NCBI RefSeq assembly: GCF_025766255.1
Contig: NW_026516669.1
Span: 558,001 to 622,000 of the forward strand
DNA from: Zychaea mexicana
Lineage: Eukaryota > Mucoromycota > Mucoromycetes > Mucorales > Lichtheimiaceae
Length of the DNA stretch: 64,000 bases
Direction of reading: 5' to 3'
The notes beneath the pieces are model-generated. The model was given only the letters and a program-made list of their open reading frames with translations. It did no database searches and was not told where the DNA came from. Shown piece by piece: positions 25,381-36,491 of this stretch (position 1 is the first letter of the stretch; the number at the start of each line of letters is the position of its first letter). The translations under genes and the position numbers were made by a program.

Positions 25381-27952
25381 ATATCTGTGTGTTGGTCCGT
25401 AAATAAAAGACAGCGGCCTTTAATGATCCACGGGATGGCTAAAGCGAGGCCACAGCCATAAGTCCTCTGGAGAAAAGGTGGAGAGCAAGCAGCATTACGT
25501 CCCCGTCGTGCTCTCTGGAAACGTCGCTATGCGATGGCTGAACATGCTGCATTGTTACTTGCTTATCATTAAACAAACAATTTCAAGTGTAGAATTTGTT
25601 TATGGAATTTCGCTATCAATCGTCGACGATGTTTGTAAACGACATCGTACTGTGGACCTGCAGCAGAATACACCGCGGTGATTTCACAAAGTATATGGAA
25701 GCTTCCTAAAGCTGGTCTAGATGGCTCTTGGCAAACGACTACGCATGGTCCTCAAGTATGAAGGAAGCTAGCTTGTATGTAACATTGTAGCCCATGTTCT
25801 CGTTGCAACGCCTTGTCGTATTGGTAAGCAGCCATCACCACATGGAGTTCTGCGTACCATATGCTTAGGTGTCTGCAGAAAGCAATGTGCTGCTTGTTCG
25901 AAAAACGAAGCGGATCTCTCCCTTTATTCGGACAACCCAAGCGATTACAAGTTACTTGAAATCTTTCAAAAGCTCTATGAATACTGCTACTATCACTGTT
26001 ATGCCTCAATCTTAAAAAAAGAACACGCTGCTTAACCTTTTTGAAATCACGCTTTTGGCATTTCAGGCCTTTGGATACATGCCGTCCAGTTACTCAAACA
26101 AGTCAAACCGTTACCAAGGGTGGCGATTTAGCTCCTATTTCTAGCCCGCACTTGTTCCTCCACATATTGAAAACAGATTATAGGATACATGGTCTTTAGC
26201 TGTAGTCCTTCCCATTCCAGTACAGATGTAATCCATTTTCTCATCATAGCCTTTTTTTATATTAGGGGCAGCTTATAATCAATAAGCATCATTTTTATTA
26301 GTGCTCCTATCATGATAAAGACATATCAGGAGAAGCTGGCGCAACAACATTGGCGTAGTCTTGATCTTGACCTCTGGAAATTTACTACTGTAACTTTGCA
26401 TATATACTGTACTTTTCAAATAGAGTAACGTCGTTCAAGCGAATGTCAGTTACCTTGGATTTCCCATCCTTATGTCCGAGTGACTTGCGAGTCCTCAAGT
26501 CAATACCATGGATAAAATTAGTAAACACCTTACATACACGTCGTATGGTGCACTCACTCGTCGATCCAAAGATTGTCTTATAGCTGGCGTGCCTGATATC
26601 GAGCCTTTTAGTAATAAGTACACCATGAGTTTCAAGCAGATAGCCAATAGTTTGCATCGTCTTGTTGGTCCGACATTTGCAACTATGCCAACGGTAGTAG
26701 TTGCCGGCTTCCACCAGTCCCGTTTGTTTTAAAAACGAATTTTTCTTTGTATCATATCCTTCTTCAGTTTTGCGAAAATACTTTATTCAGAGGACTTGCC
26801 GTTCTCGGCTTTGGATCAATGCGATAAATGGGTAGCTTAGGCTTCCACACTTTTTCTGTTTTGCATACATTGAATATTCATTTATGCTCAACCCCTTTCA
26901 GCTTGAGACTTGCTCGCTCAAGGATCCTTTACTAATGCCCATCATCAATAGGAACTCTGTTTCTTTGACCTTTTCAATCTTACACACAAATTCTTGACTT
27001 GAATCTCAATGTCATCCAAGAATCAAGCCTTATACGACGCGTGTTGCCACTTGTTTGTCCACACACCAACAATTTTCAAGGTGGTGTTGCGGATCGCCGC
27101 AGATGTTCATTAAGCTGTGTTTGATCGTCGCAACTGCCCATATCACCGCTACTGGTACACATATAAGCAAGGTACCCAAGTCAAAAAAAACTTGTAGATA
27201 AACGCTCTTTTTCATGTCGTTTATCAACTGGAGCCGCCCCGTCCCAGGGTATCAGCCGAACGGGGCGAGTTAGTTTGAAGCCAGGGGGCACAGGGCGGAT
27301 GCTATCGAACTGGTGGATCTCTTGGTAGGTTCGGTAGAGCACGGGTTGCAGATTCAGCGACTGGACTACTTGTGTAGGTGTTGATACTTTTCACGAAGAG
27401 GATGGATCAGACAGCGACAATGATAAACTTGTCCGCGTGCGTTTGCTCCATATGCCGCTCTATATCCCCGTAAATAGATTTAGTGATGGTTGCACAAAAA
27501 TAATAAGTAAAAGCTGGACTTTTTGATTTGTAAGCAACAAGATATAAAATAGAGAAAAAGAGGCTTTAATATAGGTTGTAAAAGATAATAAGAAGAGAAA
27601 AAAGAAGATGCCAAAAGGATGGTCAGGGGTGGGGAAGGTGGAGAGTTGAATAATACGCCAATTATACAGGAAAGAAAAGAGAATATAGAATGAAGTTTTA
27701 TATGCGTTGAAGGGTGGAGGGGGGGGGAGTGTGAACGTGCGCGTGAAGAAATTGCTGTGCTGTGCTGTGCTGGGTGCGAGGTGACTATGAAATAAGGTTG
27801 AAAGGCCTATCCAGGACCTTATTATATGCGATAATATAAAAAGAGATATAACATGTGTTGTGAGCGTGCGTGATTGTGCTTGTGCGTGTATAAGATAGAT
27901 TGAGAGATAGAGAGGATTATACTAGAGAGAATTACAACGGTTTGTTTTTGTA

Positions 27953-27955
<3 letters not shown>
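25381..27955. other. 2.6-kb gene-poor stretch, possible relic coding
   Basis: No intact gene. Two minus-strand frames, 25752-26009 and 26385-26714, have protein-like composition (for example HNSDSSSIHRAFERFQVTC; ECTIRRVCKVFTNFIHGID) but no start context, splice partner or family. 27230-27420 is locally GC-rich compared with its surroundings. The right part should be the 3' flank of the Whi3-like gene. Confidence 0.4.

Positions 27956-27956
<1 letters not shown>

Positions 27957-27986
<30 letters not shown>
27957..27986. repeat. TG dinucleotide microsatellite
   Basis: About 15 uninterrupted TG units on the plus strand. It lies 70 bp beyond the stop of the minus-strand Whi3-like gene and so is a CA run in its likely 3' untranslated region. 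Confidence 0.9.
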
Positions 27987-27990
<4 letters not shown>

Positions 27991-28054
27991 AGATGCATAT
28001 AAGAAAAAAAGAAATGATGGAGGAAGAAAACGGAATGAAGGTTATGTACATCCC

Positions 28055-29333
28055 TCACATTGGAGGATCAAACATGAAACTGTCGCCACCTTTCTTGTTG
28101 CTGTTGCTGTTGTTGCTGTTCGTGCTGCCGGTGCTCGTGGTCGTGGCAGTGGGGGTTGCGGTTGTGGTGGTACCATTCGCACCATTAGGCTTGGTGAACA
28201 GCGGGTTCTTGCTGAAGGACAGGCGAATACCGCCCTTGACCGAGTTGCTGAGCGTGTGGCCCTGGAGCTCGTTCATGGCTTGCGTAGCATATACGACGTC
28301 TTCAAACTCGACGAAGCACATGGGTCCCTGCTGGTTTTTGGAGCGGAACAACAGCCGTTTAAAGTTGGTGCATTTCGAGAACAATTGTCGCAGCTCGTCC
28401 TCGCTCGTGTAGGGCGGCAAGTTGCCGACGTACAGCGTGTTGCAAGGTGGATTCTGGTCGGCTGGATTGTTGCTGCTGCTGCTTATGCTGCCACGGTAGT
28501 TGCTCGGCGACGACATGCTTGGAGCAGCACGCAGATCAGAAGAGATCCCGTTGCTGCTGTTGTTGTTATTACTGCCATTGGTGCCATTGTTGTTGTTGGT
28601 GTTGATCAGCAACGAGTTCATGCGCGAGCTCAAGATGTCCGTGTTGGTGCTACCGTTGGCTATAGCTGTCTCAAAAAACGACGCGCTTCCATTCGCGCGA
28701 CTGTCGTTCATGACGGGAGATGATTTCGAGAGATAACCGAATGGATCGCTGTCCGGTACTGATGAGGAGATGGGACCGCCCAAGGATGCTGATACGGCTG
28801 TGTCCTGCATCAGTCCGTGCATGGCGGCGGCACTACTGCTGCCGACACGGTTGGTTGAGCGTGGATACAAGCTGAATGCACGCGGCGAAACAACAAGGTC
28901 ATTGCTTCGAGCATCAAAGGATTGAGAGCGCAGGTTGAAAAATGCGTCGTTGAAGCCGCCACCACCATTGACACTAGTGGATGTTGCAGCAGTGGAGGTG
29001 GTGGGAGTGGTCGACGAGCCATTTGCCAGTGGATGGTCGTTGAAGGGATCGTTCTTGTAGTCGGCTGGTGACAGCAGGTCGCTTGGCAACGGTGAAAATG
29101 TGTCGTAGGCGGTCGGAGGTGGGTGTAAACTCATCTTTCTCGACAAGATGCTCAGCGGAGATGAACCAGTCTCCGCGGCTGCTGCTGCTGCTGCTTGTGC
29201 TGCCGCTGCCGCCGCTGCTTGATGCTGATGATGGTGTGGATGATGTTGCTGCTGCTGCTGCTGATGATGATGATGATGAAGATGATGTGATGGTTGTTGT
29301 TGCTGTAGTGGATGCTGTGATTGTTGGGATGAT

Positions 29334-29365
<32 letters not shown>

Positions 29366-29366
29366 A

Positions 29367-29399
<33 letters not shown>

Positions 29400-30133
29400 G
29401 CGGCCGCTGCAGACGAAGAACCACCCGGAATTGAAGGGTGTACATTCGGTACGATCGAGCCACGCTTGATATGCAAATTCTTCTTTGCCATTTCCGCTTT
29501 GAGCACAGAGCCTTTGTCAGTGTCGATCCTTTTGCCGCTTAATACTTCGACGGCTTCCATTGCTTCTAAACGTGTGCGGAATCTTGCAAACCCAATCTAA
29601 TGTATCATTAAAAAAGTATAGCAAACAAAATTCTGAGTGTGAGCTTTTTGTACCTCAGGTTCTTGTTTTAGTCACTATTTATATAATTACATATAAAACG
29701 TTACCATTTGCTTCTTTGCTCCAGCAGAGCCACTGCCAGAGCCACTGCTGGCCGTAGTGGCAGCACTGGCACTAGCAGTATTAACAGCAGCAGCTCCACT
29801 GCCGTCTTCGTCTTGATCCTTGCAATGCCATTTCAGGGAAGCGGCTTCAAAGCCGGGCGAGAACGTAAACATGTTTTGAAATTCTCGTTCCAACATATCG
29901 TCTGGAAAACCGACGACAAAGATGGTCGTTACATCCTCTGGATTATTACTGCTGATGCCATTCGAAGTGTGTTGCTGAAGCTGTTGTGGCTGTGATGATG
30001 GCGGCGGTGAACAGTTGTTGGGAGGAAAGAATGCCGATGATGCTGGAGATGCCGAGAGAGGATGCACAATGCGAAAATCCGTTGGTGCGACCGAGAAGGC
30101 CGAGGTACCCATGAGGGATGTTTCAGTTGTCAT
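28055..30133 (-). CDS. Whi3-like RNA-binding protein with two RRMs and polyQ/polyA tracts
   Basis: Model: complement(28055..29596, 29705..30133), 656 aa, one phase-0 intron inside the first RRM. RRM1 (about 70-175) starts [20 protein letters not shown] and ends [19 protein letters not shown], with an Ala/Ser/Gly insert of about 30 residues. A long disordered middle has poly-Ala, poly-Gln, His-rich and Asn-rich runs. RRM2 near the C terminus is very well kept: [24 protein letters not shown]1-like PMCFVEFED, and [14 protein letters not shown]. That RRM2 signature is diagnostic of the Whi3/Whi4 family, which binds cyclin and polarity mRNAs and forms condensates through its Gln-rich region. The start is the first ATG; the frame is open upstream only through non-ATG codons. 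Confidence 0.88.
29330..29405. repeat. CTG/CAG-type trinucleotide tract inside the Whi3-like gene
   Basis: A continuous run of TTG/CTG triplets on the plus strand encodes a Gln run next to an Ala run on the minus strand. Such tracts are length-variable and are the condensate-forming part in Whi3 of other fungi. Confidence 0.9.
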
Positions 30134-30667
30134 GAAGAGGAAAAAGAAGAAGAAAAAAAAAAAAGAAAAAAAAGGAGCGTTAAACTTTTTTGAGTTTTTT
30201 TTTCCTCGACCCAAAAACCCTATTAGCTCTGCTGGATTAGCTCTTTAACTCCAAGTCGGTCTTTGAACCCACAAATGCCTATTACACTTTTTGGCGGGAA
30301 TTGCCTGCTCTCTCCAAAAAGAGAGTTACACTCGAGGAAAAAAAGAACACTGTGGAAGCAGACCAGGTGGCTCTGTTGAGTAACATGCCCTTGCAACCAT
30401 TGTTATGTACAGTTTTACTTTGTGACGCTACGAAGAGTGGAGGTGGTGGTTATGGTTATGGTTATGGTGTAGTAGTAGTAGTAGCAGTAGCAGTAGCAGT
30501 AGTAAGGGAAAATAAGGCCTCTTGACTTCAAGCCCGCGGCCAAACGTCATAATTTTTTTTTCTAGAGTTATTCTCTCTCTTCTAGCCGTGGGTGAAACAG
30601 ACCGGACCAATCGTATTTGATGACACACCCACCCACACACACAGAGAGAGAGAGTGTGTGTGTGTGC
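30134..30667. other. Promoter region of the Whi3-like gene
   Basis: 535 bp between two minus-strand genes. Immediately upstream of the Whi3 start the sense strand is poly-T/CT-rich. Around 30440-30510 there are simple GGTTAT and GTA/GCA repeats, and at 30636-30665 a CACA-GAGA-TGTG microsatellite just past the stop of the CHY gene. No gene. Confidence 0.5.
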
Positions 30668-33600
30668 TTAATCTTGCTGGCGCTTGTTTTTACCAGTCGC
30701 ACCAACCCGTTCCTGCTTCTTCGAAGACGTTTTGCCCAGTCCTTTGTACTTGTGGGGATCCTAGTTTTTACAGCACCGTCAGACCTGTGTGGGTGACACA
30801 TGACACATTCCAATTTGAGTCTCCCCACCTCCCCCTCCCTCCCCTCCCCCTCCCTATCTATGCACTCATTTTTACCTTGCGACTCATCAACGCCCTGGAG
30901 CGAGTGCCTTCTCCTCCCTCCCAAAAATGTCCGTGTGCTCCCCGTTCGAACTCATGCCCACACGAGCACACTGCTGCGATGGCCTGCTCACGCGAACACA
31001 CACCGCACACATGTCGCCGCGCCATCTCGTAGACGTGCTCCTCGCCTTTGTCGTGGCACGCATCGCATGGATACAGTCGACTGCAGCATGGGAAGCGGAA
31101 CCAGCGCTTGCTCTTGCGGTAATGCTCGCATGTACCTTTGTTGGGCAGCGGCTGGCCCACAACAAGCGCCACGTCCTGACTGTTCTTGTTCTTTTTGCGC
31201 TTCAGCACCGCCTTGGAGACAAGTCCCTCGTTCGCTTCAAACCGTTCGCCGTCGTCCTGGCCCACCCTGATGAAGCGGAAGTCGCCCAGTGCCATGGTGG
31301 CCTTGGTGGTGCAACCAAAGCAGCCCAAGGTGACGGGCCGGCCGTGCATAGTGAGCTCCACGTTGGTTTCATCCCCCATGCAGGTTATACAAATGCCAGT
31401 GTACCAAGAGGGCAGGATGTCAAATGCTAAGCAGCCACTCATTTGCAGTAAGCCGAGCTTATTTGAACTCTGATGCATAAGTTCTAGAAACGTCATACAT
31501 GCGGTGGTGGTGTCAGCATGCTATGTCTAAAAGATTCCTTTTCTAGCCCGTTTTGGCAGAGTTCAAACCTACCGGAAAAGAACTTGACGCCCATCAGTTG
31601 CCTGCACTTTGAGCAGGTCGTCCAGGACTCGTTCTTGGCTTGTTCCTTGGAAGATGGTGTAGCAGTAGCAGCTTGGAGCGGGTCGTTGGGCTGCAGTTTT
31701 TCGATATTCTCCATTGTCTTGCAGCGCGCACATTTGACGACGAGATTTAAAGAGACGCAACGAACCAGGGTGGTGTTTTCGAAGCGATAGTTGTACAGAT
31801 AAATCTCGGTTCCTTTTCGAGCCACTTGCTCTGGTTGCTGTGGTTGCTGTGGTGACGTTGAGCTACCGGATGCCTGCTCCTGCTCTATTTCTACATTGGT
31901 CATATTGCTGCTGCTGCTGCTGCCAGGGATCGGGCGATCTTCTGCTGCAGGGGCTCCTGAATGTGTCGGTTCCAAATCAGGCGGTCGTATGAAACTCGGA
32001 TCGTCCACCACAATCACCCGTTCTCGTTGCTTATCAACAGCATCGAACAGCGACGACTTGCTTGCCTTGTCTCGAGCAGACGATGATCCCTGTTCGGGTT
32101 GCCTAGTGACAGCTTCCTCTTCTAACCGTTGTTGTCGTTGTCGCTCTTCTTCTTCTTGGTCGTCCTCATCCACATGCCATGGACGCTGATCCGGAGGATG
32201 TCGCAAGATTGTTTCAAGATTCCGGCTTAACCAATTTAGGTTTTGAAACAGTGTTCGTTTTGGCTTCTCCACGTGCTCTGCGAATGCATAAGATATGTCC
32301 CTGGAAACATTTCCCCACCCCATAAACAAGTGTCAATTTGCTTTTTTCCTTTTCCTGCTCCTTTCTTTTCTCTCTCTTACCTTGCTTCATCCGCACCAAG
32401 TGCTCTATCATCTACTTCGATTGTACAGGGTAACAGAGGGTATTGCAGAGGTACATGGTATTTGACTTTGAGCTCCTTATTGAGTAGTTCCTTGTATGAA
32501 AAGTCAGGATCGTCAAGGTTGAGCACCAGCTGGACCACCGTCTCCACGTGATCACTTCTGCACAATCATTTATACTTTAGAGCTCCCTTTTTCTCGATCT
32601 GCAACATACACCACACTAAAATAAAACCTACCTTAAAGCCTTGTACGAACCACGGAACCGTGCTTGAAGCTGTTTTAATTCTTTTTCCCGCTTCTGCGTG
32701 GCTTCTTCCAATTGCATCGACGTAAAGAATGGTACAGCTGACGCATCCAGCTTCTTGCGGGATGAGTGTGCTTGTGGTGGTGGTGATGACGAAGATGATG
32801 ACGATGACGATGACAAAGTCGAGGATAACGAGGGCGATAGTGGAACCGCAGAAGAGGATGACGATGAATGAGCATTGATTTTCTTTTTTGCAGCAGCTGT
32901 AGCGGTAGCAGCAGCGACGAAATCGCTTGGAAGTTCAGGTGCAATCAAGGACTTTTCTTCTTCTTCTTCTTCTTCCTCTGGCTTCGGTTTTGGTGCTGAT
33001 GAAACGAACCGCATCGTCGTTGCAGGTTCTTGTTGGAGCAATGTTTCCATGTTCTTGTCGAGCCAGCCCATCTGTCGAACTAGTGTAGCAGGTGTTTGCT
33101 TTGCATATGCTTCAAATCCCTTTTCGAGGTTGCTGTAAGAAACAGATGTTGTCAGCCTTATTAACTCTCCATAGCTATTAATCCCTTCCTCCCTCCTTCG
33201 TTCTCTTTCTCTCCTTGAATGTTTAATGAAGCTTACAATGCAAATCCTTTAGGAATATCAGCATTCATAACAATCACAGAACACGCTTGTTTGGGATATT
33301 TTGCTGGTACCCTGAGCTGTAGTTGGAGCAGGGCGAGTTCGAAAGGAAAGTCGGGATCGCTTGGTGGAAATGCAAGTCTAACAACCGTACATTCATCATT
33401 CTCGCTAACCAAGTACGAACAGTTAATCTCTCATTGTTTACAGCACTTGTACACACAGTCACCCAAGCATCTCTTCTGAATACAAGAAACACCGTAAACA
33501 CTATCTTTTACCTCACTCTTTTGAACGTCGATCGGTAGCGTCGTTCGAGTTGAGCCAGTTCAGTGTTTTTATTTCGTGCAACCTGAATGTTTTAAAAAAG

Positions 33601-33715
33601 ACAACGGTGTGTGTATATAAGTACGTAAAAGTTTCTGAAAAAAGTGATTTGAAGAATCTATTTCAAACATTACCGATGTCACCGGTCTTGACAGTGTTCT
33701 TTTCGAATCTGCCAT
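30668..33715 (-). CDS. CHY zinc-finger protein with two RWD-like modules, 8 exons
   Basis: Model: complement(30668..30760, 30876..31426, 31573..32300, 32381..32557, 32632..33132, 33237..33404, 33512..33582, 33674..33715), 776 aa, seven GT-AG introns, in frame. Two related modules are visible: each has a basic helix (ELAQLERRYRSTFKRV; ELKQLQARFRGSYKAL), then an RWD-like beta sheet (FPPSDPDFPFELALLQLQL; NLDDPDFSYKELLNKELKV, each ending at a YP turn), then a helix containing a Trp-Leu motif (MGWLDKNMETLL; LNWLSRNLETIL). The C-terminal part has a CxxC pair (CARCKTM, CSKCRQLM) and a CHY zinc finger: GTCEHYRKSKRWFRFPCC, CDACHDKGEEH, HVCGVCSREQ, CSCGHEF. It ends with the family's SRKDPHKYKG tail. 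CHY fingers occur in Hot13 (redox help for small Tims) and Pirh2 ligases. The role of this long fungal form is unknown. Confidence 0.85.
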
Positions 33716-34715
33716 TGGTTGTACCTATGAAGGAGCTATAAGTCAAGTCAGTGAAGCCCGCTTATATATATAGACGTAATACGCGGAGCAGAAATAGAAT
33801 TTTGCCATTTTGCTGCGGCACTACCGCAGCAAGTCGTATTGTAGGGTTGGTGGAGTTTCCCCCCTGACGCTTCTCTTCTATGGGATATGAATATGGGAAA
33901 AACGTAAAGCACCAGGTTATATACTAACCATCACTATGTGCCGCTGCTGTTTATTTGACCAGTGCTGGGCGGGTTATACAATGATCAAGTCAAAGCTTCG
34001 TGTTTATACAAGAAACTGCAGCAGGCAGTTTGTAGTAAAACGTAGAAAGAAGAGGCCGGCAGCATCTTGTGATTGTTATCGTACTCGTGGGTTACCCTCA
34101 AAGGTTCTACAACTGTAGGGCTTTGTTTAGCGATTGTTTCTATTGGAGCTCATTGTTACTAATCTTTTAAGCTTGGTATGGAGCTGTTAAACAATTTTAG
34201 CAACTGGTGGAGGTGTAGCTTGCAGGATCAGACCCTTTATACATGACGGTCTAAATACAAAACATATATTCCAATATTAGTGCTGTTTTGGCTACTATCG
34301 TAAGGGTAAGGCAATGATAGAGACACGAGCATTGTTGCTGTAGTGAAAAAGAGAGTAATGGTAGCTACCATTATCTAGAGTGCGCTTCTGGTGCTATTGC
34401 TGTTGCTGATAATGCTTCCTTGTTCCCTATTTTTGGAAGGTAGCATGTTATTCTCAAGTATCTTGTCTAATATTCAACCCTAGCGTATATAGCCCATTAT
34501 ATACCATGGAAAATTCGAGTATACATCAGGAGAGAGAGAGACAATGCTTTGTAGCTATGATTCCAATATTAAGAAACCGCCACCTCTTTTGCATTACAGT
34601 GGTGCTTCCTTATATGGAACATTACAACAGTCACTTACAAAAGGCTGCATTTTTGCCGAACTTTTTTTTTCTTCGGTTTCAAGCAAAAGGCACTCTTGCT
34701 CGTTCAAAACAAACA
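33716..34715. promoter_or_regulatory. 1-kb divergent intergenic region
   Basis: Lies between the CHY gene (minus) and the SR-protein gene (plus). A TATATATATA run is present at 33762-33771, 50 bp before the CHY start. Two plus-strand frames (33936-34118, 34506-34775) lack motifs; the second overlaps exon 1 of the next gene in the same frame. Confidence 0.4.
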
Positions 34716-36298
34716 ATGCCCTCTGAGGTCAAAGGACAGGTAAAAGTCAAGGAAATGACGCATTGCGACATTTGATCCGGTCAAGTTAACAAAGTATGCC
34801 GGAATTAATTTTTGCTCAACTAGGCCGCCGAGAAGAGAGACGAAGTAGCTGTCAACTCTAATAATAAAGAGACACTCGACGACTTTTCAACAACGTAAAG
34901 AGGAAACAGACAAGCGTTTTATTTTTAGGTTTGAAAGTACTAACATGTTATTAGTAGTACAAAGCGTCGATTCGATGATATCGAGTACGGCAACGTTGAA
35001 GACGACGATGAAGAAGAAGAAGAAGAACTCGACGAGTTTGGTCGAGTAAAACGTCGACGACAAAAGTTTCGATCTGAACGAACAATCAATACAGATACTG
35101 GTACCACAGCTGTTGCTGCTGGTACTGCTACTGAGAAAGAAGAAGGAGAAGAAGAAGAAGAAGAAGAAGAACGCTACCGTCGAAGCAACCGACGATATTC
35201 AGACGACGACGATGATAATATTGATGACAACGACGATGACTACCACAATTATCACCGCTCACGCTATTCTCGCCGATATTCTTCACCACATTACCGCCGC
35301 CGCCGTCGCAGCAGTAGTAGTAGCAGCCGGCGCCATCATCGATCATCCCATCACTATAGATCCGACTCAGAGAGCGCGGATGAAGGATATAGCCGTCGAA
35401 GAAGACGATCTCATCACCGAGCGTACCCGGATAACAGAAATGTAAGTGGGAAGATGTAGATAGTAGAGGAAAGAGTAATGCAAAGAGTTTTCTTTCTTCC
35501 CTTTATCGCTTCAGTGGGATACTTATTATTTTGACTCATGTCCCTGTTTTTAGCCCTATGATGCCGCGGCAAGATACATTGATACCGAGTTTTTCCCCAC
35601 AAAGATCTACATTGGCGATCTTCATGGTGTATCGCAAGACGAATTAGAACGTATATTCGGCCGTTATGGCCCTATCCGTCAAGTAAAGATGGTGGAAAAC
35701 AAAGAGTGAGTTTTATTGAAATGTGTGGAGAACTACGTATGATAATATTTTTTGTGCGATTAATAACAACGATGTGCTGTAATTGCAGCTACGCTTTTGT
35801 GACCTATGACGATCGAGAAAGTGCAGTGGCAGCTATTCAAAGTATGCATGGCGCTTTGCTAGGCTCACGCCATATCAAAGGTAGGTCTTTTCACTACATT
35901 TTTTTTTGACAAAAACTGGGAACTCATTTGGGGTCTTTTTTTCCCCTAAATATAGTCAATCGAGCGAAAATTCCAGAACGTAACCAAGTTGGGTTTGGCA
36001 ATGTGCCTTGGACAGATGAGGGTAAGTAATAAAGCTGGAGAGCTGCAAAACGTATAGAGTATGTAATTTATTGGTTTGTCACTGGATAGACGGGAACCTT
36101 GCCAAAGAGGAGATGCGGAGCTATCCTGTCAGCCGTGAGATATCACCATTATTTGGGTCAGGTATGATGTTTGTTTCTATTGAAATTGGCGAGAGCATCT
36201 TTTCAAGCGCACGTAAAAGGCTCACGTCATGTGCGTTTCTAGATAAGCATACCCCGCCACCAACTGGTCGAACGTTGACTAGCTATGACGATCTTTGA
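34716..36298 (+). CDS. SR-type splicing protein: acidic/RS N-terminus + one RRM, 8 exons
   Basis: Model: join(34716..34739, 34824..34894, 34955..35441, 35554..35705, 35789..35880, 35956..36021, 36090..36161, 36243..36298), 339 aa, in frame. The first two exons are inferred from CAG|GTAAAA, CTAG, AAC|GTAAAG and TTAG signals. Residues 30-190 are acidic (poly-Glu, poly-Asp) then Arg/Ser/Tyr/His-rich (SRRYSSPHYRRRR, SSSSSSRRHHRSSHH). One RRM follows: RNP2 KIYIGDLHG, RNP1-like DYAFVTYDD, with DELERIFGRYGPIRQVKMV. The tail is short with KHTPPPTGR. SR proteins of this type choose splice sites in the nucleus. No second RRM, unlike Srp1/Srp2. Another AG six bases before or after would change only one or two residues at exon 3. 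Confidence 0.75.
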
Positions 36299-36491
36299 AA
36301 AAAGCTATGATTAGTTGGACGAAGGACAGGACTTGGAGGAGCATAATGTACACTTCTTTACACAAAAGCATTCATCATACTTATATACATTTTTTCTGCA
36401 TTCATATTTACACATCTTCCTTTTCTGTTCCCTTCATACGAGAGTTAAGACCGGAATAAAATTGGAGGTTTATATTACATTTTAATCACAA

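Noticed and set aside
27230..27420. GC-rich segment as rRNA or tRNA fragment
   Set aside because: No conserved rRNA core or tRNA arm (TTCGA loop with paired stem) could be found.
28256..28723. Plus-strand frames opposite the Whi3-like gene
   Set aside because: Antisense to a confirmed RRM gene; Leu/Val-rich text comes from Gln/Asn codons read backwards.
30887..31473. Several plus-strand frames opposite the CHY zinc finger
   Set aside because: The minus strand carries the full CHY signature and consistent splicing.
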